Shown: one piece after another, positions 8,425 through 17,928 of the stretch | Position numbering within the stretch: the first letter of the stretch is position 1 | Layout of the letters: each line of letters starts with the position of its first letter | From: Butyrivibrio sp. AE3004 | Lineage (GTDB): Bacteria; Bacillota; Clostridia; Lachnospirales; Lachnospiraceae | Assembly: GCF_000703165.1 (NCBI RefSeq) | Contig: NZ_JNLQ01000002.1 | Location: 1,736,001-1,800,000, forward strand | Reading direction: 5' to 3' | DNA length: 64,000 bases | The notes under the pieces: generated by a model | What the model saw: the letters and a program-made list of their open reading frames with translations, nothing else | Database searches by the model: none | What the model was told of the DNA's origin: nothing | Program-made: the position numbers and the translations under genes

Positions 8425-9393
8425 TCAATTATCTTCAGTAGTAAGCTCGCTCTGAGCTTTGAGTTTCCTATCTTTATCAAGTATTTGTCCCCACTTGTAA
8501 GGAGTTGCCTGATATACATAATAGTCAAGCCAGTTAGAGTACAAATTATTACAATGAGATCTCCATGTAAGTCTTGGCGTATTATCAGGGTCATCCTCAG
8601 GATAATAGTTTTCAGGCACATGAATAGGTAAGTCTTTACTAAGATCTCTAATATATTCATTGTGAAGAGTCAATCTGTCATATTCAGCATGTCCCATAAC
8701 AAAAATGTTTTTACCGTCCTTGGACATGCAAAGAAAAACTCCTGCCACATTTGATTCAGCTAAAACCACAAGATCCTTACAACTATGTATTTCATTAGAA
8801 GGTGATTCCGTATGTCTTGAATGAGGCATAAGAAATACATCATCAAACCCTCTTACAAGAGGAACCTTCCTGTTTTCAACTCTATGCTCAAAAAGGCCAA
8901 AAAGTTTTTCCGGAAGCTGCCTTTTTTGTATTCCGTAATGATAATAGAGTCCGGCCTGAGCTCCCCAGCAGATATGGAAAGTTGAAGTAACATTTGTCTT
9001 TGACCACTCAAAAATCTCGCATAATTCCGGCCAATAATCAACTTCCTCAAATTCCATCTGCTCTACCGGTGCACCAGTTATGATAAGGCCATCATATGTA
9101 TTGTTCTTAAGTTCCTCAAACGTATGATAAAACCTGTTTAAATGATTAGGTGATGTATTAAGTGATTTATGACTACTTACTCGCATAAAAGAAACATCAA
9201 TCTGAAGTGGTGTATTTGATAAGGATCTCAAAAGCTGCAATTCAGTATCTTCTTTAAGCGGCATAAGGTTCAAAATACAAATATTAAGAGAACGAATATC
9301 CTGATGCATAGCGCGGTTTTCATCAACTACAAAGATATTTTCTTTTTCAAGTATTTCCCGCACTGGGAGATCATTCATAATTTTAATGGGCAT
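8425..9393 (-). CDS. metAA: Homoserine O-acetyltransferase (MetA family)
   Basis: A 322-residue cytosolic enzyme of methionine biosynthesis that acylates homoserine. The MetA catalytic residues are in their expected places: Cys142 in HICWGAQAG (acyl nucleophile), His235 and Glu237 in MGHAEYDR. Residue 111 is Glu (TGAPVEQMEF). In this family Glu111 is the established marker of acetyl-CoA use, whereas Gly111 marks succinyl-CoA enzymes, so this should be an acetyltransferase even though databases often label such proteins succinyltransferases. A strong AGGAGG site precedes the ATG. It lies 59 bases after ligA on the same strand; no SAM riboswitch is visible in that gap. Confidence 0.93.
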   Translation of the reverse strand: MPIKIMNDLPVREILEKENIFVVDENRAMHQDIRSLNICILNLMPLKEDTELQLLRSLSNTPLQIDVSFMRVSSHKSLNTSPNHLNRFYHTFEELKNNTYDGLIITGAPVEQMEFEEVDYWPELCEIFEWSKTNVTSTFHICWGAQAGLYYHYGIQKRQLPEKLFGLFEHRVENRKVPLVRGFDDVFLMPHSRHTESPSNEIHSCKDLVVLAESNVAGVFLCMSKDGKNIFVMGHAEYDRLTLHNEYIRDLSKDLPIHVPENYYPEDDPDNTPRLTWRSHCNNLYSNWLDYYVYQATPYKWGQILDKDRKLKAQSELTTEDN

Positions 9394-9452
9394 GATTTTC
9401 TCCTCCTGACCCTTTATAATAATATTTTCTTAATTCATCAAAGCATTTTTAT

Positions 9453-11477
9453 TCACTCTATCATCTGTAAAAATTCCGCTTCATTCACAATCTTTATTCC
9501 CAATTCCTGAGCCTTTATAAGCTTACTTCCGGCAGCTTCCCCTGCAAGAACCATTGTAGTTTTTTTTGAAACACTTCCGGCAGCCTTACCGCCGTTTTTG
9601 GTAATAAGTGCTTCTGCTTCCTTTCTTCCGAGAGTAGGAAGTGTTCCGGTAACAACAATTGTCATACCTGCTAGTTTATCGGATGCCTCTTCATCCTCTG
9701 AGACAATCATGTTAACGCCTGATTCCTTCATTCTTAGAATGAGATTTCTATTTTCGTCGCTATGAAAAAACTCATAAAGATCATTGGCAGTTGTTTCACC
9801 TATATCCGGCATAGACAAAAATCCATCGACAGTAACATTAAATAAATCCATTATATTTGTTACATGTTTCATTATTTCTCTGGCAGTTGCTTTTCCCACA
9901 TTCCTTATAGCAAGACCGGTAAGTAGCATAACCGGATCATTTTCCTTGGATTTCTCAATCTCTCCAAGAAGCTTATCTGTATTTTTTTCTTTTCCTATAA
10001 TACCTTTTTCAATCATCTCATCTCGATGATTTTTAAGGTCATATATATCAGCGTAACTATTTAAATAACCTTCTTTAGTAAGTGCTTCAATCAGCGTATC
10101 CCCAAGTCCCATTATATTCATGGCATCCCTTGAAGTGAAATAAGCAATCGTTCTTGTAACCTGTGCCGGACATGTCGGATTAACACATCTTATATCTGCT
10201 GTATCCTCTTCTCGTTCAAGCTTATGTCCGCATACAGGACAGTATTCAGGTGCAACATAAACCTCCTGCGGTTCTTCCACACAACCATTCAGTTTCGGAA
10301 TAATCTCACCGGACTTAAACAGTTTATATGCTCCACCTATACCTATTTTCATATCTCTTATGTAATCCTGATTATGAAGAGTAGCTCTTGAAACTGAAGT
10401 TCCGCAAAGTCTTGCGGCTTTTCCGGTTTCTTTATCATGAAAGCTTCCTGTAAATGTTAATTTTCCGGTCCTTCCGACATCTACAAGTATCTCATCCATT
10501 ATTACAATTCTCTCCTCAGGTGGATACTTATATGCTATATGTCCACTGGAATATTTACTTCCCGCAGGAAAATCATCTCTCCACAAAGTATGATCAACCT
10601 TAACTACTGCACCATCAAGATCATAATCGAGATTAAAACGTTCATCTCCTATAGCATCTATTGCTTCAAGTACTTCCTCTGATGTTCTGCATTTTCTGTG
10701 TTTTACAACTTGTATGCCTAGTTTTTCAAGTTCATCCAATGCTTCACAATGACTTTGCATTAATATTTCCGGCCCATCCTGTACATTGAAAACAAACATC
10801 CTGAGGCCTCGTTCCTTAGTAATATTACTGTCCAGCTGTCTAAGTGTCCCCGCAGCAAGATTCCTGGGATTTGCAGCGATTTTTCTACCGAGCTTTTCCT
10901 GTTGTTCATTGTATCTGTTAAAATCATCGTGAGACATATAAACTTCTCCACGTAATTCCAGGTACGATGCGTCATACTTTATTTCTTTTTTTACATCAGG
11001 AATCACCATTGCATTGATTGTTACATCTTCACCTATTCTACCGTCACCACGTGTCTCCGCCATTGTCAGACGCATATATCCGGGTTTGTCGGGATCAGCT
11101 TCATATCTCAGTGTCATACTGAGTCCATCAATCTTATGCTCAACAGAAAATAACGCTTCAGGATGTTTTCCGTGTACTTTACTTACAAAAGCTCTTACCT
11201 CATCCCTGTCAAATACATCCTCTATGGAAAGCATAGGTACATTATGAGTAACCTTAACTCCGGCTTCTCTCTTTGTAGTGCCACCAATTATCTGTGAAGG
11301 CGAGTTTTTAGTTATGAGTTCCGGATTCTCTGCTTCAAGTCTTTTTAACTCTTTCATCATCATGTCATATTCAAAATCAGATATCTCCGGAGAATCCTGA
11401 TTATAATAACGATCCATATGATAGCGTATTTTGTCCGCAAGTTCATTATATGTTTTTTGTATTTCTCTTGTAGCCAT
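9453..11477 (-). CDS. ligA: NAD+-dependent DNA ligase LigA
   Basis: A 674-residue replicative and repair ligase. In order: an Ia/nucleotidyltransferase region with the adenylated lysine K115 in EHKIDGLSM; an OB-fold (~320-395); a four-cysteine zinc finger (CPVCGHK ... CVNPTCPAQ, ~405-430); helix-hairpin-helix repeats with NIMGLGDTLI and MPDIGETTA; and a C-terminal BRCT domain (~595-674, MTIVVTGTLPTLGRKEAE). Length is normal. A GTG at 11492 is in frame, but the ATG at 11477 has a GAAGG site eight bases upstream and is the better start. It sits between the pseudouridine synthase gene and metA, with short gaps consistent with co-transcription. Confidence 0.96.
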   Translation of the reverse strand: MATREIQKTYNELADKIRYHMDRYYNQDSPEISDFEYDMMMKELKRLEAENPELITKNSPSQIIGGTTKREAGVKVTHNVPMLSIEDVFDRDEVRAFVSKVHGKHPEALFSVEHKIDGLSMTLRYEADPDKPGYMRLTMAETRGDGRIGEDVTINAMVIPDVKKEIKYDASYLELRGEVYMSHDDFNRYNEQQEKLGRKIAANPRNLAAGTLRQLDSNITKERGLRMFVFNVQDGPEILMQSHCEALDELEKLGIQVVKHRKCRTSEEVLEAIDAIGDERFNLDYDLDGAVVKVDHTLWRDDFPAGSKYSSGHIAYKYPPEERIVIMDEILVDVGRTGKLTFTGSFHDKETGKAARLCGTSVSRATLHNQDYIRDMKIGIGGAYKLFKSGEIIPKLNGCVEEPQEVYVAPEYCPVCGHKLEREEDTADIRCVNPTCPAQVTRTIAYFTSRDAMNIMGLGDTLIEALTKEGYLNSYADIYDLKNHRDEMIEKGIIGKEKNTDKLLGEIEKSKENDPVMLLTGLAIRNVGKATAREIMKHVTNIMDLFNVTVDGFLSMPDIGETTANDLYEFFHSDENRNLILRMKESGVNMIVSEDEEASDKLAGMTIVVTGTLPTLGRKEAEALITKNGGKAAGSVSKKTTMVLAGEAAGSKLIKAQELGIKIVNEAEFLQMIE

Positions 11478-11519
11478 TTTCCCTACCTTCACCAGTAAAA
11501 ATATTATTATAAAGTCTGC

Positions 11520-12251
11520 TTAATCAGATAAGCCTGCATTCTTGTATAAATTTTCGAGTTCTTGTCCCTCTAGTATTCTGTATTCAGAATACTTAAGATT
11601 TCCAAGCTTAACGTTAAGTATCCTGATTCTTTTCAATTTTAATACATCATATCCAAATGCTTTACACATTCTCCTTATCTGTCTGTTCAACCCCTGAGTA
11701 AGAATAATTTTAAAGCTATTATCATCAATTTTCTTAACCTTACATGGTCTTGTAGTTCTATCAAGGTCTTTCAGATAAACCCCTTTTTCCATTCCCTTCA
11801 AAAATTCATCACTGATTTTTTTATCTACTATGACTTCATACTCTTTTTCATGACCATTTTTTGATTTCATCATAGCCTCTATTAGATTTCCATCATCTGT
11901 GAGTATCATAAGACCTTCAGAATCCTTATCGAGTCGTCCTGCATAAGTTACTCGTTTTCCAAAATTAATATCCTCAATAATAGTCCTCTTTGCATGTTCA
12001 TCCTTCTCGGTGCACACAACACCTACAGGCTTATTATAAGCAATTACGGTCTTTTCCTTTGCGGTATCTATAACTTTTCCATCAAAACAGATTATATCTT
12101 TTTCGGATACCTTAATTCCCATTTTGGCAATCTCACCATTAACTGTAATTCTTCCGTCCTGAATAATTTTATCAGCTTCTCTTCGAGAACAGATTCCACA
12201 CATGGCTATATATTTATTTAATCTTATTTCTTCGCTATTACCTTCTGTCAA
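11520..12251 (-). CDS. rluF: RsuA/RluB/RluF-family rRNA pseudouridine synthase
   Basis: A 243-residue RNA modification enzyme. An N-terminal S4 RNA-binding domain (residues ~9-60, IRLNKYIAMCGICSRREAD) is joined to the synthase core carrying the catalytic aspartate motif GRLDKDSEGLMILT, followed by the QGLNRQIRRMCKAFGY motif typical of the RluF/RsuA branch. It probably converts a uridine in 23S rRNA to pseudouridine; RluF specificity is the best guess, not proven. The start codon is TTG: GAGG lies eight bases upstream and any later ATG would remove the S4 domain. It lies directly after the mecA terminator and 42 bases before ligA. Confidence 0.88.
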   Translation of the reverse strand: MTEGNSEEIRLNKYIAMCGICSRREADKIIQDGRITVNGEIAKMGIKVSEKDIICFDGKVIDTAKEKTVIAYNKPVGVVCTEKDEHAKRTIIEDINFGKRVTYAGRLDKDSEGLMILTDDGNLIEAMMKSKNGHEKEYEVIVDKKISDEFLKGMEKGVYLKDLDRTTRPCKVKKIDDNSFKIILTQGLNRQIRRMCKAFGYDVLKLKRIRILNVKLGNLKYSEYRILEGQELENLYKNAGLSD

Positions 12252-12279
12252 ACCCTATTCCTCATATCTTTGTATATAT

Positions 12280-12316
12280 AAAACGGAACGTCCTTCATAC
12301 GAAGTCGTCCCGTTTT
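12280..12316 (-). terminator. Intrinsic terminator downstream of mecA
   Basis: A long hairpin, near-perfect with one bulge (arms starting AAAACGG and ending CCGTTTT), is followed by TTTTATATATA on the minus strand. It lies between the mecA stop and the pseudouridine synthase start. Confidence 0.75.
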
Positions 12317-12358
12317 GTATATCATAAAAACTAAAATGCAGTCGCTTCTCCTATAGAA

Positions 12359-13201
12359 TTATAAACTGCGAAGTCTCTCTATTGCATTCTTTTTAAGAAC
12401 CGTATCGAAACTCTCATCCATATGACAGATTATATTTTCCCTTGTAGTAACAAACTTGCCAAATTCATAACAAATTGAAAATACCGAAGCAAATACTTTT
12501 GCATTCTCGTTCTTTTTGTTAAATACTATGTAATAAGCATTAGCAGCATTACTTCTGTAAAGTGTACTCTCCATTGAAATCTGCTCAGGTATCTGCTTGC
12601 TTAATGTAATGGCAGTCCTTAAATCAGATAATTCAAAAACAAAGGTCGTGAAGCCAAGCTTATCAATATCATGTTCTTCTGTATCCTTTGGTTGTTCCTC
12701 AGCAATTCTTGATCTTCTGTCTGTGCTTTTCTTCTGAACCGGAATACTATCATCTGCCAAATCCCCGTTATCGGAATTAACCTTTTCAACCATATTCTTT
12801 ACTGAATTGGTGAAATCCTTAAGACTATGAAGATACTCACTAAGTTTAGGAATTCTGTCCTCTTCAGGTACATCTCCCAGTTCCTCAAGAAAATTCTTAG
12901 GGAATCTAAGTCCTGCCTTCTCAGTAAGGTTCTTAAGCATATCTGCAAAGGCCCCTTCGGTATTCTCTGAAAGAGTAAGTGAAATTGAATGATCCGGAAG
13001 AACTGTAATCTGCATTGGTGTAAATGCACCCTGTGGCTTATAATCAACTTCAGTTGCAGCCTTCTCCATTACATCGTGAAGGAAGTCCATAGCTTCCTTA
13101 CTCTTATCAAAAAGATCCTCCAGCTTTAAGCCCTGCTCATCCATATCATCTTCTGTAATTATGCAATTAATGGTATCCTTATTAACTCTTGTAAATTTCA
13201 T
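12359..13201 (-). CDS. mecA: ClpC adaptor protein MecA
   Basis: A 280-residue adaptor of the MecA/NegA family, which in Firmicutes delivers substrates to the ClpC-ClpP protease. The N-terminal substrate-recognition domain (~1-120) begins MKFTRVNKDTINCIITEDDM and includes DLFDKSKEAMDFLHDVMEKA. A charged linker (~130-180) follows, then the C-terminal ClpC-binding domain (~185-280, FELSDLRTAITLSKQ). A longer frame starts at 13219, but ATG 13201 matches family N-termini and has GTGGAG ten bases upstream. It has its own promoter upstream and a terminator downstream, so it is probably monocistronic. Confidence 0.92.
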   Translation of the reverse strand: MKFTRVNKDTINCIITEDDMDEQGLKLEDLFDKSKEAMDFLHDVMEKAATEVDYKPQGAFTPMQITVLPDHSISLTLSENTEGAFADMLKNLTEKAGLRFPKNFLEELGDVPEEDRIPKLSEYLHSLKDFTNSVKNMVEKVNSDNGDLADDSIPVQKKSTDRRSRIAEEQPKDTEEHDIDKLGFTTFVFELSDLRTAITLSKQIPEQISMESTLYRSNAANAYYIVFNKKNENAKVFASVFSICYEFGKFVTTRENIICHMDESFDTVLKKNAIERLRSL

Positions 13202-13267
13202 AAAATCATAACTCCACATTACGTTAAAGCTTGTAACGTATAAAAAACAACCTACAACATATAGTGC

Positions 13268-13296
13268 ATTATATCACAGTAAAGCCTATTTGCAAA
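13268..13296 (-). promoter_or_regulatory. SigA-type promoter of mecA
   Basis: On the minus strand TTTGCA (13296-13291) and a perfect TATAAT (13273-13268) are separated by 17 bases. A short inverted repeat (ACGTTA/TAACGT) lies in the leader at about 13217-13235. Confidence 0.65.
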
Positions 13297-13301
13297 AAAA
13301 A

Positions 13302-14297
13302 TCAGCATATTCTCGGAAGTCCCTCTCCGTAAAGAGGTCCGATAAGTCTTTCGCCTCCAATAGCGGTATGAAGAACTACACCATTATTATCGGTTTTTTT
13401 TACTTCTCCTATAATAGCTGCTTTATCTCCATACTTTGATTTTTTAATAATATTCAAAGCCTTTTCAGCATCCTGTCCGTCTACTACGCAGATCATTTTG
13501 CCTTCATTACCCATATATATCGGGTCAAGCCCCAGCATTTTACAAAAATCCTTTACCTCACAGCTTACAGGAATCTTGTCATGGTAAAGATGTATCTCAC
13601 ATTTAGAAGCTCCAGCAAATTCGTGAAGGACCGTTCCAAGCCCACCTCTTGTAACGTCACGCATGGCATGGACTTTTATCTGTTCATTAATAAGGCCTCC
13701 CACCATTTCAACTAATGGTGCATTATCTGATTCAATGCTATTCTTTATGTTCATTCTTCCGGATAAAATCGCAGCATGATGATCTCCAAGATTTCCTGAA
13801 ACAATTATTACATCGCCATCCTGACAGCCTGCCGGAGATAACGCTATTCCTTCAGGCATAAATCCGACTCCTGAAGTATTAATCATTATTCCGCCAATAT
13901 CTCCACGTTTTTCCACAACCTTAGTATCACCGGTAATTATATCCACACCGGCCTCTTTTGCAGTAGCTGCCATGGATTCTATAATCTTATCAAGATCATC
14001 CAAATCCATCCCTTCTTCTAAAATACAGCCACAAGTAATATATTTCGGAGTTGCGCCACTCATAAGCAGGTCGTTTACTGTTCCGCAAACAGACAACCTT
14101 CCTATATCACCGCCGGGGAAAAAATACGGTGTTACAACAAAACTATCTGTAGTAACCGCCAATCTTTTGCTTCCGGGAACAACAGCGGAATCTTCCATTC
14201 TGTCCAGATATTCATTTTTAAAATGTTTTGCAAAAATATTTTCAATAAGCTCTGAGGTGGATGCACCTCCACTTCCATGCGCCATCGTAATTTTCAT
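13302..14297 (-). CDS. hypE: Hydrogenase maturation factor HypE
   Basis: A 331-residue PurM-like ATPase of the Hyp pathway. With HypF it forms the cyanide ligands of the [NiFe] centre by dehydrating a thiocarbamate on its C-terminal cysteine. The C-terminus is PRIC, so the required Cys331 is intact. Glycine-rich motifs AHGSGGAST and DVTRGGLGTVL are typical. It is the last gene of the ech-hyp run, 30 bases after hypD. No strong terminator is seen; a T8 run directly follows the stop. Confidence 0.95.
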   Translation of the reverse strand: MKITMAHGSGGASTSELIENIFAKHFKNEYLDRMEDSAVVPGSKRLAVTTDSFVVTPYFFPGGDIGRLSVCGTVNDLLMSGATPKYITCGCILEEGMDLDDLDKIIESMAATAKEAGVDIITGDTKVVEKRGDIGGIMINTSGVGFMPEGIALSPAGCQDGDVIIVSGNLGDHHAAILSGRMNIKNSIESDNAPLVEMVGGLINEQIKVHAMRDVTRGGLGTVLHEFAGASKCEIHLYHDKIPVSCEVKDFCKMLGLDPIYMGNEGKMICVVDGQDAEKALNIIKKSKYGDKAAIIGEVKKTDNNGVVLHTAIGGERLIGPLYGEGLPRIC

Positions 14298-14327
14298 TTT
14301 TTTGTTAAACTCCAGGTTATATTTTGA

Positions 14328-15374
14328 TTATCTCTTTCTTCGGCCGGATACAAAGTAATTATAGCAACTGCCTTCAGTGGAAACCATGCAGGCCCCATGC
14401 GCATCTTCCGGAGTACATTTTTTCCCGAATAAGGGGCACTCATCCGGAGATATTTCACCGGTAAGAACTCTTGCACAGCTGCATCCGGGTGGCATATGGT
14501 CCTCATCAAGACCATAACTACCTGCATCATACTCAAGGTACTCTTTTTTTAATCTCATACCCGAGCCTGGAATCAATCCCATTCCTCTCCATGATGCATC
14601 ACAAGGCTCAAAATACTTATCAACTGCTTTTCTTGCCTCTTCATTACCATTTTCCGTTACAACACTTTTGTATAGGTTTTTTATTCCGGAATGCCCCTTC
14701 ATTTTCATAAGGGCATATACAGCAGTAAGAAGTCCTGCTCCTTCAAAACCTGCTACAACAAACGGTAGTCCTGTTTCTTCGGAGAGCTTTTCGAAAAGTT
14801 TAGAACCGGTAATTACCGAAACATGGCCCGGTGCAAGAAATCCATCTATATTGGTTGTATTTTTACATACCCATCTTATAACCTCAGGCATGGTTTTCAG
14901 TGAGGTCAAAAGCTTTAAATTATGGATATCCTGCCTTATAGTCTCTTCAAGTACCATCGAATAAACCGGCGTAGTAGTCTCAAATCCGATAGCTGCAAAA
15001 ACATAATTTATTTCCGGGTTTCTTTTTGCCATCTTAATAGCATCCATGGGAGAATATAGCATTTCAACGCTTCCTCCATGCGCTCTGGCATCCGAAAGAC
15101 TCATATTTGATCCTTTAACTCTGATAAGATCCCCAAAGGTGAGCACTGTAGTGCTGTCAGTTAACGATAATTCACAAAGTCTGTCTATGACAGCTGTAAC
15201 CGTTACACATACCGGACATCCCGGTCCTGAAATCAAATGTATTTTTGGAGATAAAAGGTTAGGGATACCGTTTTCCGATATAGCAGCTGTATGTGTGCCG
15301 CATACTTCCATAAACCTAAGGTCTTCTCCATCGTATTTTTTTATTGTTTCTTTTATCAGTTCAAATTTATCCAT
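14328..15374 (-). CDS. hypD: Hydrogenase maturation factor HypD
   Basis: A 348-residue iron-sulfur protein that, with HypC, forms the scaffold on which Fe(CN)2CO is assembled. Signature motifs are present: MEVCGTHT (C25), GPGCPVCVT (C53 and C56), AIGFETTTP, and the C-terminal cysteine cluster that binds a [4Fe-4S] cluster (PPGCSCARVL, DECPLF, HGACMVS, GSCYNYF). Length is normal for the family. It lies 10 bases after hypC and 30 bases before hypE, as in many hyp operons. Confidence 0.96.
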   Translation of the reverse strand: MDKFELIKETIKKYDGEDLRFMEVCGTHTAAISENGIPNLLSPKIHLISGPGCPVCVTVTAVIDRLCELSLTDSTTVLTFGDLIRVKGSNMSLSDARAHGGSVEMLYSPMDAIKMAKRNPEINYVFAAIGFETTTPVYSMVLEETIRQDIHNLKLLTSLKTMPEVIRWVCKNTTNIDGFLAPGHVSVITGSKLFEKLSEETGLPFVVAGFEGAGLLTAVYALMKMKGHSGIKNLYKSVVTENGNEEARKAVDKYFEPCDASWRGMGLIPGSGMRLKKEYLEYDAGSYGLDEDHMPPGCSCARVLTGEISPDECPLFGKKCTPEDAHGACMVSTEGSCYNYFVSGRRKR

Positions 15375-15384
15375 AATAAAGTCT

Positions 15385-15597
15385 TTACAGATCCTCTATT
15401 TCCCGGAACAATTCCTCTATTTCATCTGCTTCTGCATCACTCATTGTCTGAATAATGCATCCTGCATGAACAAGAACCCTGTCTCCTATTTTAATCTTTA
15501 CAAGTCCTGCTTCAGCTTCAACAGTATTCCCTGAAAAATCAACTGTTGCTTTAGTTCCATTGATTTCTGTAACGCGACCCGGTAAAGCAACGCACAT
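15385..15597 (-). CDS. hypC: Hydrogenase maturation chaperone HypC
   Basis: A 70-residue HypC/HupF/HybG protein. It starts MCVALPGRVTEI; after Met removal the essential N-terminal Cys2 is exposed to bind the iron precursor and the hydrogenase large subunit. The HAGCIIQTMSDAEADE stretch is typical of the C-terminal half. It lies four bases after hypF and ten before hypD. Its likely client is the EchE large subunit upstream in the same operon. Confidence 0.95.
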   Translation of the reverse strand: MCVALPGRVTEINGTKATVDFSGNTVEAEAGLVKIKIGDRVLVHAGCIIQTMSDAEADEIEELFREIEDL

Positions 15598-15601
15598 ATT
15601 T

Positions 15602-17923
15602 CTACCTCTCTTGCAATAAATCAGCCAGATATATCTGACCTGTACTTATACCACCGTCATTTGACGGCAAAATGCTGTTATAGTATACCACAAAATCTGA
15701 ATTACAAAGTAGCTTCTCGCACATAGAGAGAAGTAATCTGTTTGCAAAAACACCACCGGAAAGGCATACCGTATTCAATCCATATTTCTTTCTTATCTCT
15801 ATACAGATATTTTTTACTGTTTCTGCGATTTCGCAGTGAAATGAATATGCTATAAGTCCTATATCAGCACTGTTTCTCAACTTCAAAAGAGTTGCCAGCA
15901 ACTCTCCTACATTAATTTCAAGACTATCCTCAATAGTGACTGTATCTTTTAAAATATTATAGGCATCATGATCCTCGCAATATTCCTCTGCAGAATTTTG
16001 GAGTTTTATTGCACACTCTCCTTCATAGGAATTATAGTTGCAAATTCTTAAAATACAGCTTACAGCATCAAATAACCTGCCCATACCGGCATTTGAAAAA
16101 GCATTTATATTATTCTGAATAGCAGCTTTTATTAAATACAAATCATCTGGTTTAAGAATATCTCCCGGCACCTCAAGTCCGTATTCATTCATATAGCAAG
16201 CTGCAGCAATAGCAGCATTTTTCATTCCTTCATCCTGCCCAACAATCCTAACAGGCTTCAAATGTGCAACTCTCTCAAAGCTTCCGCCTTTGCAAACAAG
16301 AAATTCACTTCCCCATATGGTCATATCGAGACCATAACCGGTTCCGTCAAACGCAATGCCTATACATTCCTTTAATCCATATTCAGCCATAACGGAACCT
16401 ATATGTGCATGATGATGCTGAATTTGCATTAAGGAAGCATCTCTAATTTTATTTACAAAGTTCCTTGCAAGTTCAGAAGAATAGTATCCGGGGTGCATAT
16501 CACTTATTACTACTCTTTTTTGGTAATTCAAGCTGCTAATTTTGAAAATATGTTCAAACTCATCCAGTTCTTTTTTTTGTAATTTCAGTATTCCATAGCT
16601 TTCCATGTCTCCTAAGAACTGACTTGGAATTATACTGTCACCATAACCTATAGCAAATGTATTCTTTAAATCTGCACCAAATGATTGATAAAGAACCTTA
16701 TCTTCAAGCTGCGCACTCAAAAAAATCGGCAGAGGCACATACCCTCTGGCTCTTCTTATAAATCGTGGTATTTCTTTACCATCAATACTTTTTACTATCT
16801 GAATAACAGAATCATCAAGTGGTCTTAAAATATCTCTGTCATAATAAAGTATTCCGTCAATTCTGCCGTTGAATTCTGACAGAAATTCCTTATCAGATGT
16901 AATCATAGGCTCACCTGAATTGTTGCCACTGGTAGCAATTATAGCACCCAGTTTTTCAGTAAGAAGACTATGAACACCTGTTGCAGGTAAAAAAGCACCT
17001 ATTTGCTTTGAGAAACCGCATACGTTTTCCGCAAAAGCAATGTGGTTGTTTTTCTTTTTATCAAGAAGTACTATAGGTCTTGCAGAAGATGTCAGATATG
17101 ATTCCTCCATTGGTGAAAGATTACATATCTTTCGAATATCTTCAACTGAATTAAACATAACCGCAAACGGTTTTTGTTCTCTTCCCTTTATTTCCCTAAG
17201 CCTTTTTACAGTATTGTAATTCTTGGGGTCTGCAACAAGCTGATACCCTCCAACACCTTTTAGTCCTACTATTCCGCCATTCCTTATGATTTCTATTGCC
17301 CTATTTACAGGATCTTCTGAATCCTTATTGTTATCAAAACTAATATATTTCATTTGGGGACCGCAATAATGGCACGAAATTGTCTGAGCATGTCTGCGTC
17401 TACCAATCCTATATTCTTTCGAACATTCCGGGCACATCAAGAAAACGTCCATTGACGTCGTCTCTCTGTCATAGGGAAGCTGCTTTAATATGCTAAATCT
17501 TGGGCCACATGAAGCACAGCTGATAAGAGGATATCTGTATCTTCTGTCCTTAAAGTTAAACAGTTCTGATTTACATTCGGTGCATATACCGATGTCGGGC
17601 GGAAAAACCGGTAGATATGAATTATCAGTATCTTCACTACTCTCAACAATACGAAAACCGGAAAAGTCACTTGGACCTTCCGGTTCGTTTTCCTCTTGAT
17701 ATTCTAAAGAAATTTTTATAACAATGCTTCCGGATGGTGCTGATGTCTTTAATTTATCAGCAAATATTCTGATATCTTTAACATCACCATCCACTATAAT
17801 CTCTACAATACCACCAAGATTTTTCACTTCTCCATTAAGCTTATATTTAGTTGCTAGCTCTGCTACAAAAGGCCTGTATCCAATTCCCTGAACAGCACCC
17901 GTAACGCGGATAAGTGCTCTCAT
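15602..17923 (-). CDS. hypF: Carbamoyltransferase HypF
   Basis: A 773-residue enzyme that uses carbamoyl phosphate to make the carbamoyl adenylate transferred to HypE. Domains in order: acylphosphatase (~1-90, VTGAVQGIGYRPFVAE); two zinc fingers (~110-185, CTECKSEL ... CASCGPRF and CPECSKEY ... CHYCGPQM); a YrdC-like domain (~205-380, IVGLKGVGGYQLVADP); and a Kae1/TobZ-like domain (~400-773) with HHHAHIGSVMAEYGL, IAFDGTGYG and CLSGGVFANRLL. All catalytic signatures look intact. The gene starts six bases after the echF stop, so the maturation genes appear fused to the hydrogenase operon. Confidence 0.96.
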   Translation of the reverse strand: MRALIRVTGAVQGIGYRPFVAELATKYKLNGEVKNLGGIVEIIVDGDVKDIRIFADKLKTSAPSGSIVIKISLEYQEENEPEGPSDFSGFRIVESSEDTDNSYLPVFPPDIGICTECKSELFNFKDRRYRYPLISCASCGPRFSILKQLPYDRETTSMDVFLMCPECSKEYRIGRRRHAQTISCHYCGPQMKYISFDNNKDSEDPVNRAIEIIRNGGIVGLKGVGGYQLVADPKNYNTVKRLREIKGREQKPFAVMFNSVEDIRKICNLSPMEESYLTSSARPIVLLDKKKNNHIAFAENVCGFSKQIGAFLPATGVHSLLTEKLGAIIATSGNNSGEPMITSDKEFLSEFNGRIDGILYYDRDILRPLDDSVIQIVKSIDGKEIPRFIRRARGYVPLPIFLSAQLEDKVLYQSFGADLKNTFAIGYGDSIIPSQFLGDMESYGILKLQKKELDEFEHIFKISSLNYQKRVVISDMHPGYYSSELARNFVNKIRDASLMQIQHHHAHIGSVMAEYGLKECIGIAFDGTGYGLDMTIWGSEFLVCKGGSFERVAHLKPVRIVGQDEGMKNAAIAAACYMNEYGLEVPGDILKPDDLYLIKAAIQNNINAFSNAGMGRLFDAVSCILRICNYNSYEGECAIKLQNSAEEYCEDHDAYNILKDTVTIEDSLEINVGELLATLLKLRNSADIGLIAYSFHCEIAETVKNICIEIRKKYGLNTVCLSGGVFANRLLLSMCEKLLCNSDFVVYYNSILPSNDGGISTGQIYLADLLQER

Positions 17924-17928
17924 TTTTA

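Noticed and set aside
9394..9452. SAM riboswitch or T-box ahead of metA
   Set aside because: The gap of 59 bases is too short and shows no terminator or conserved core.
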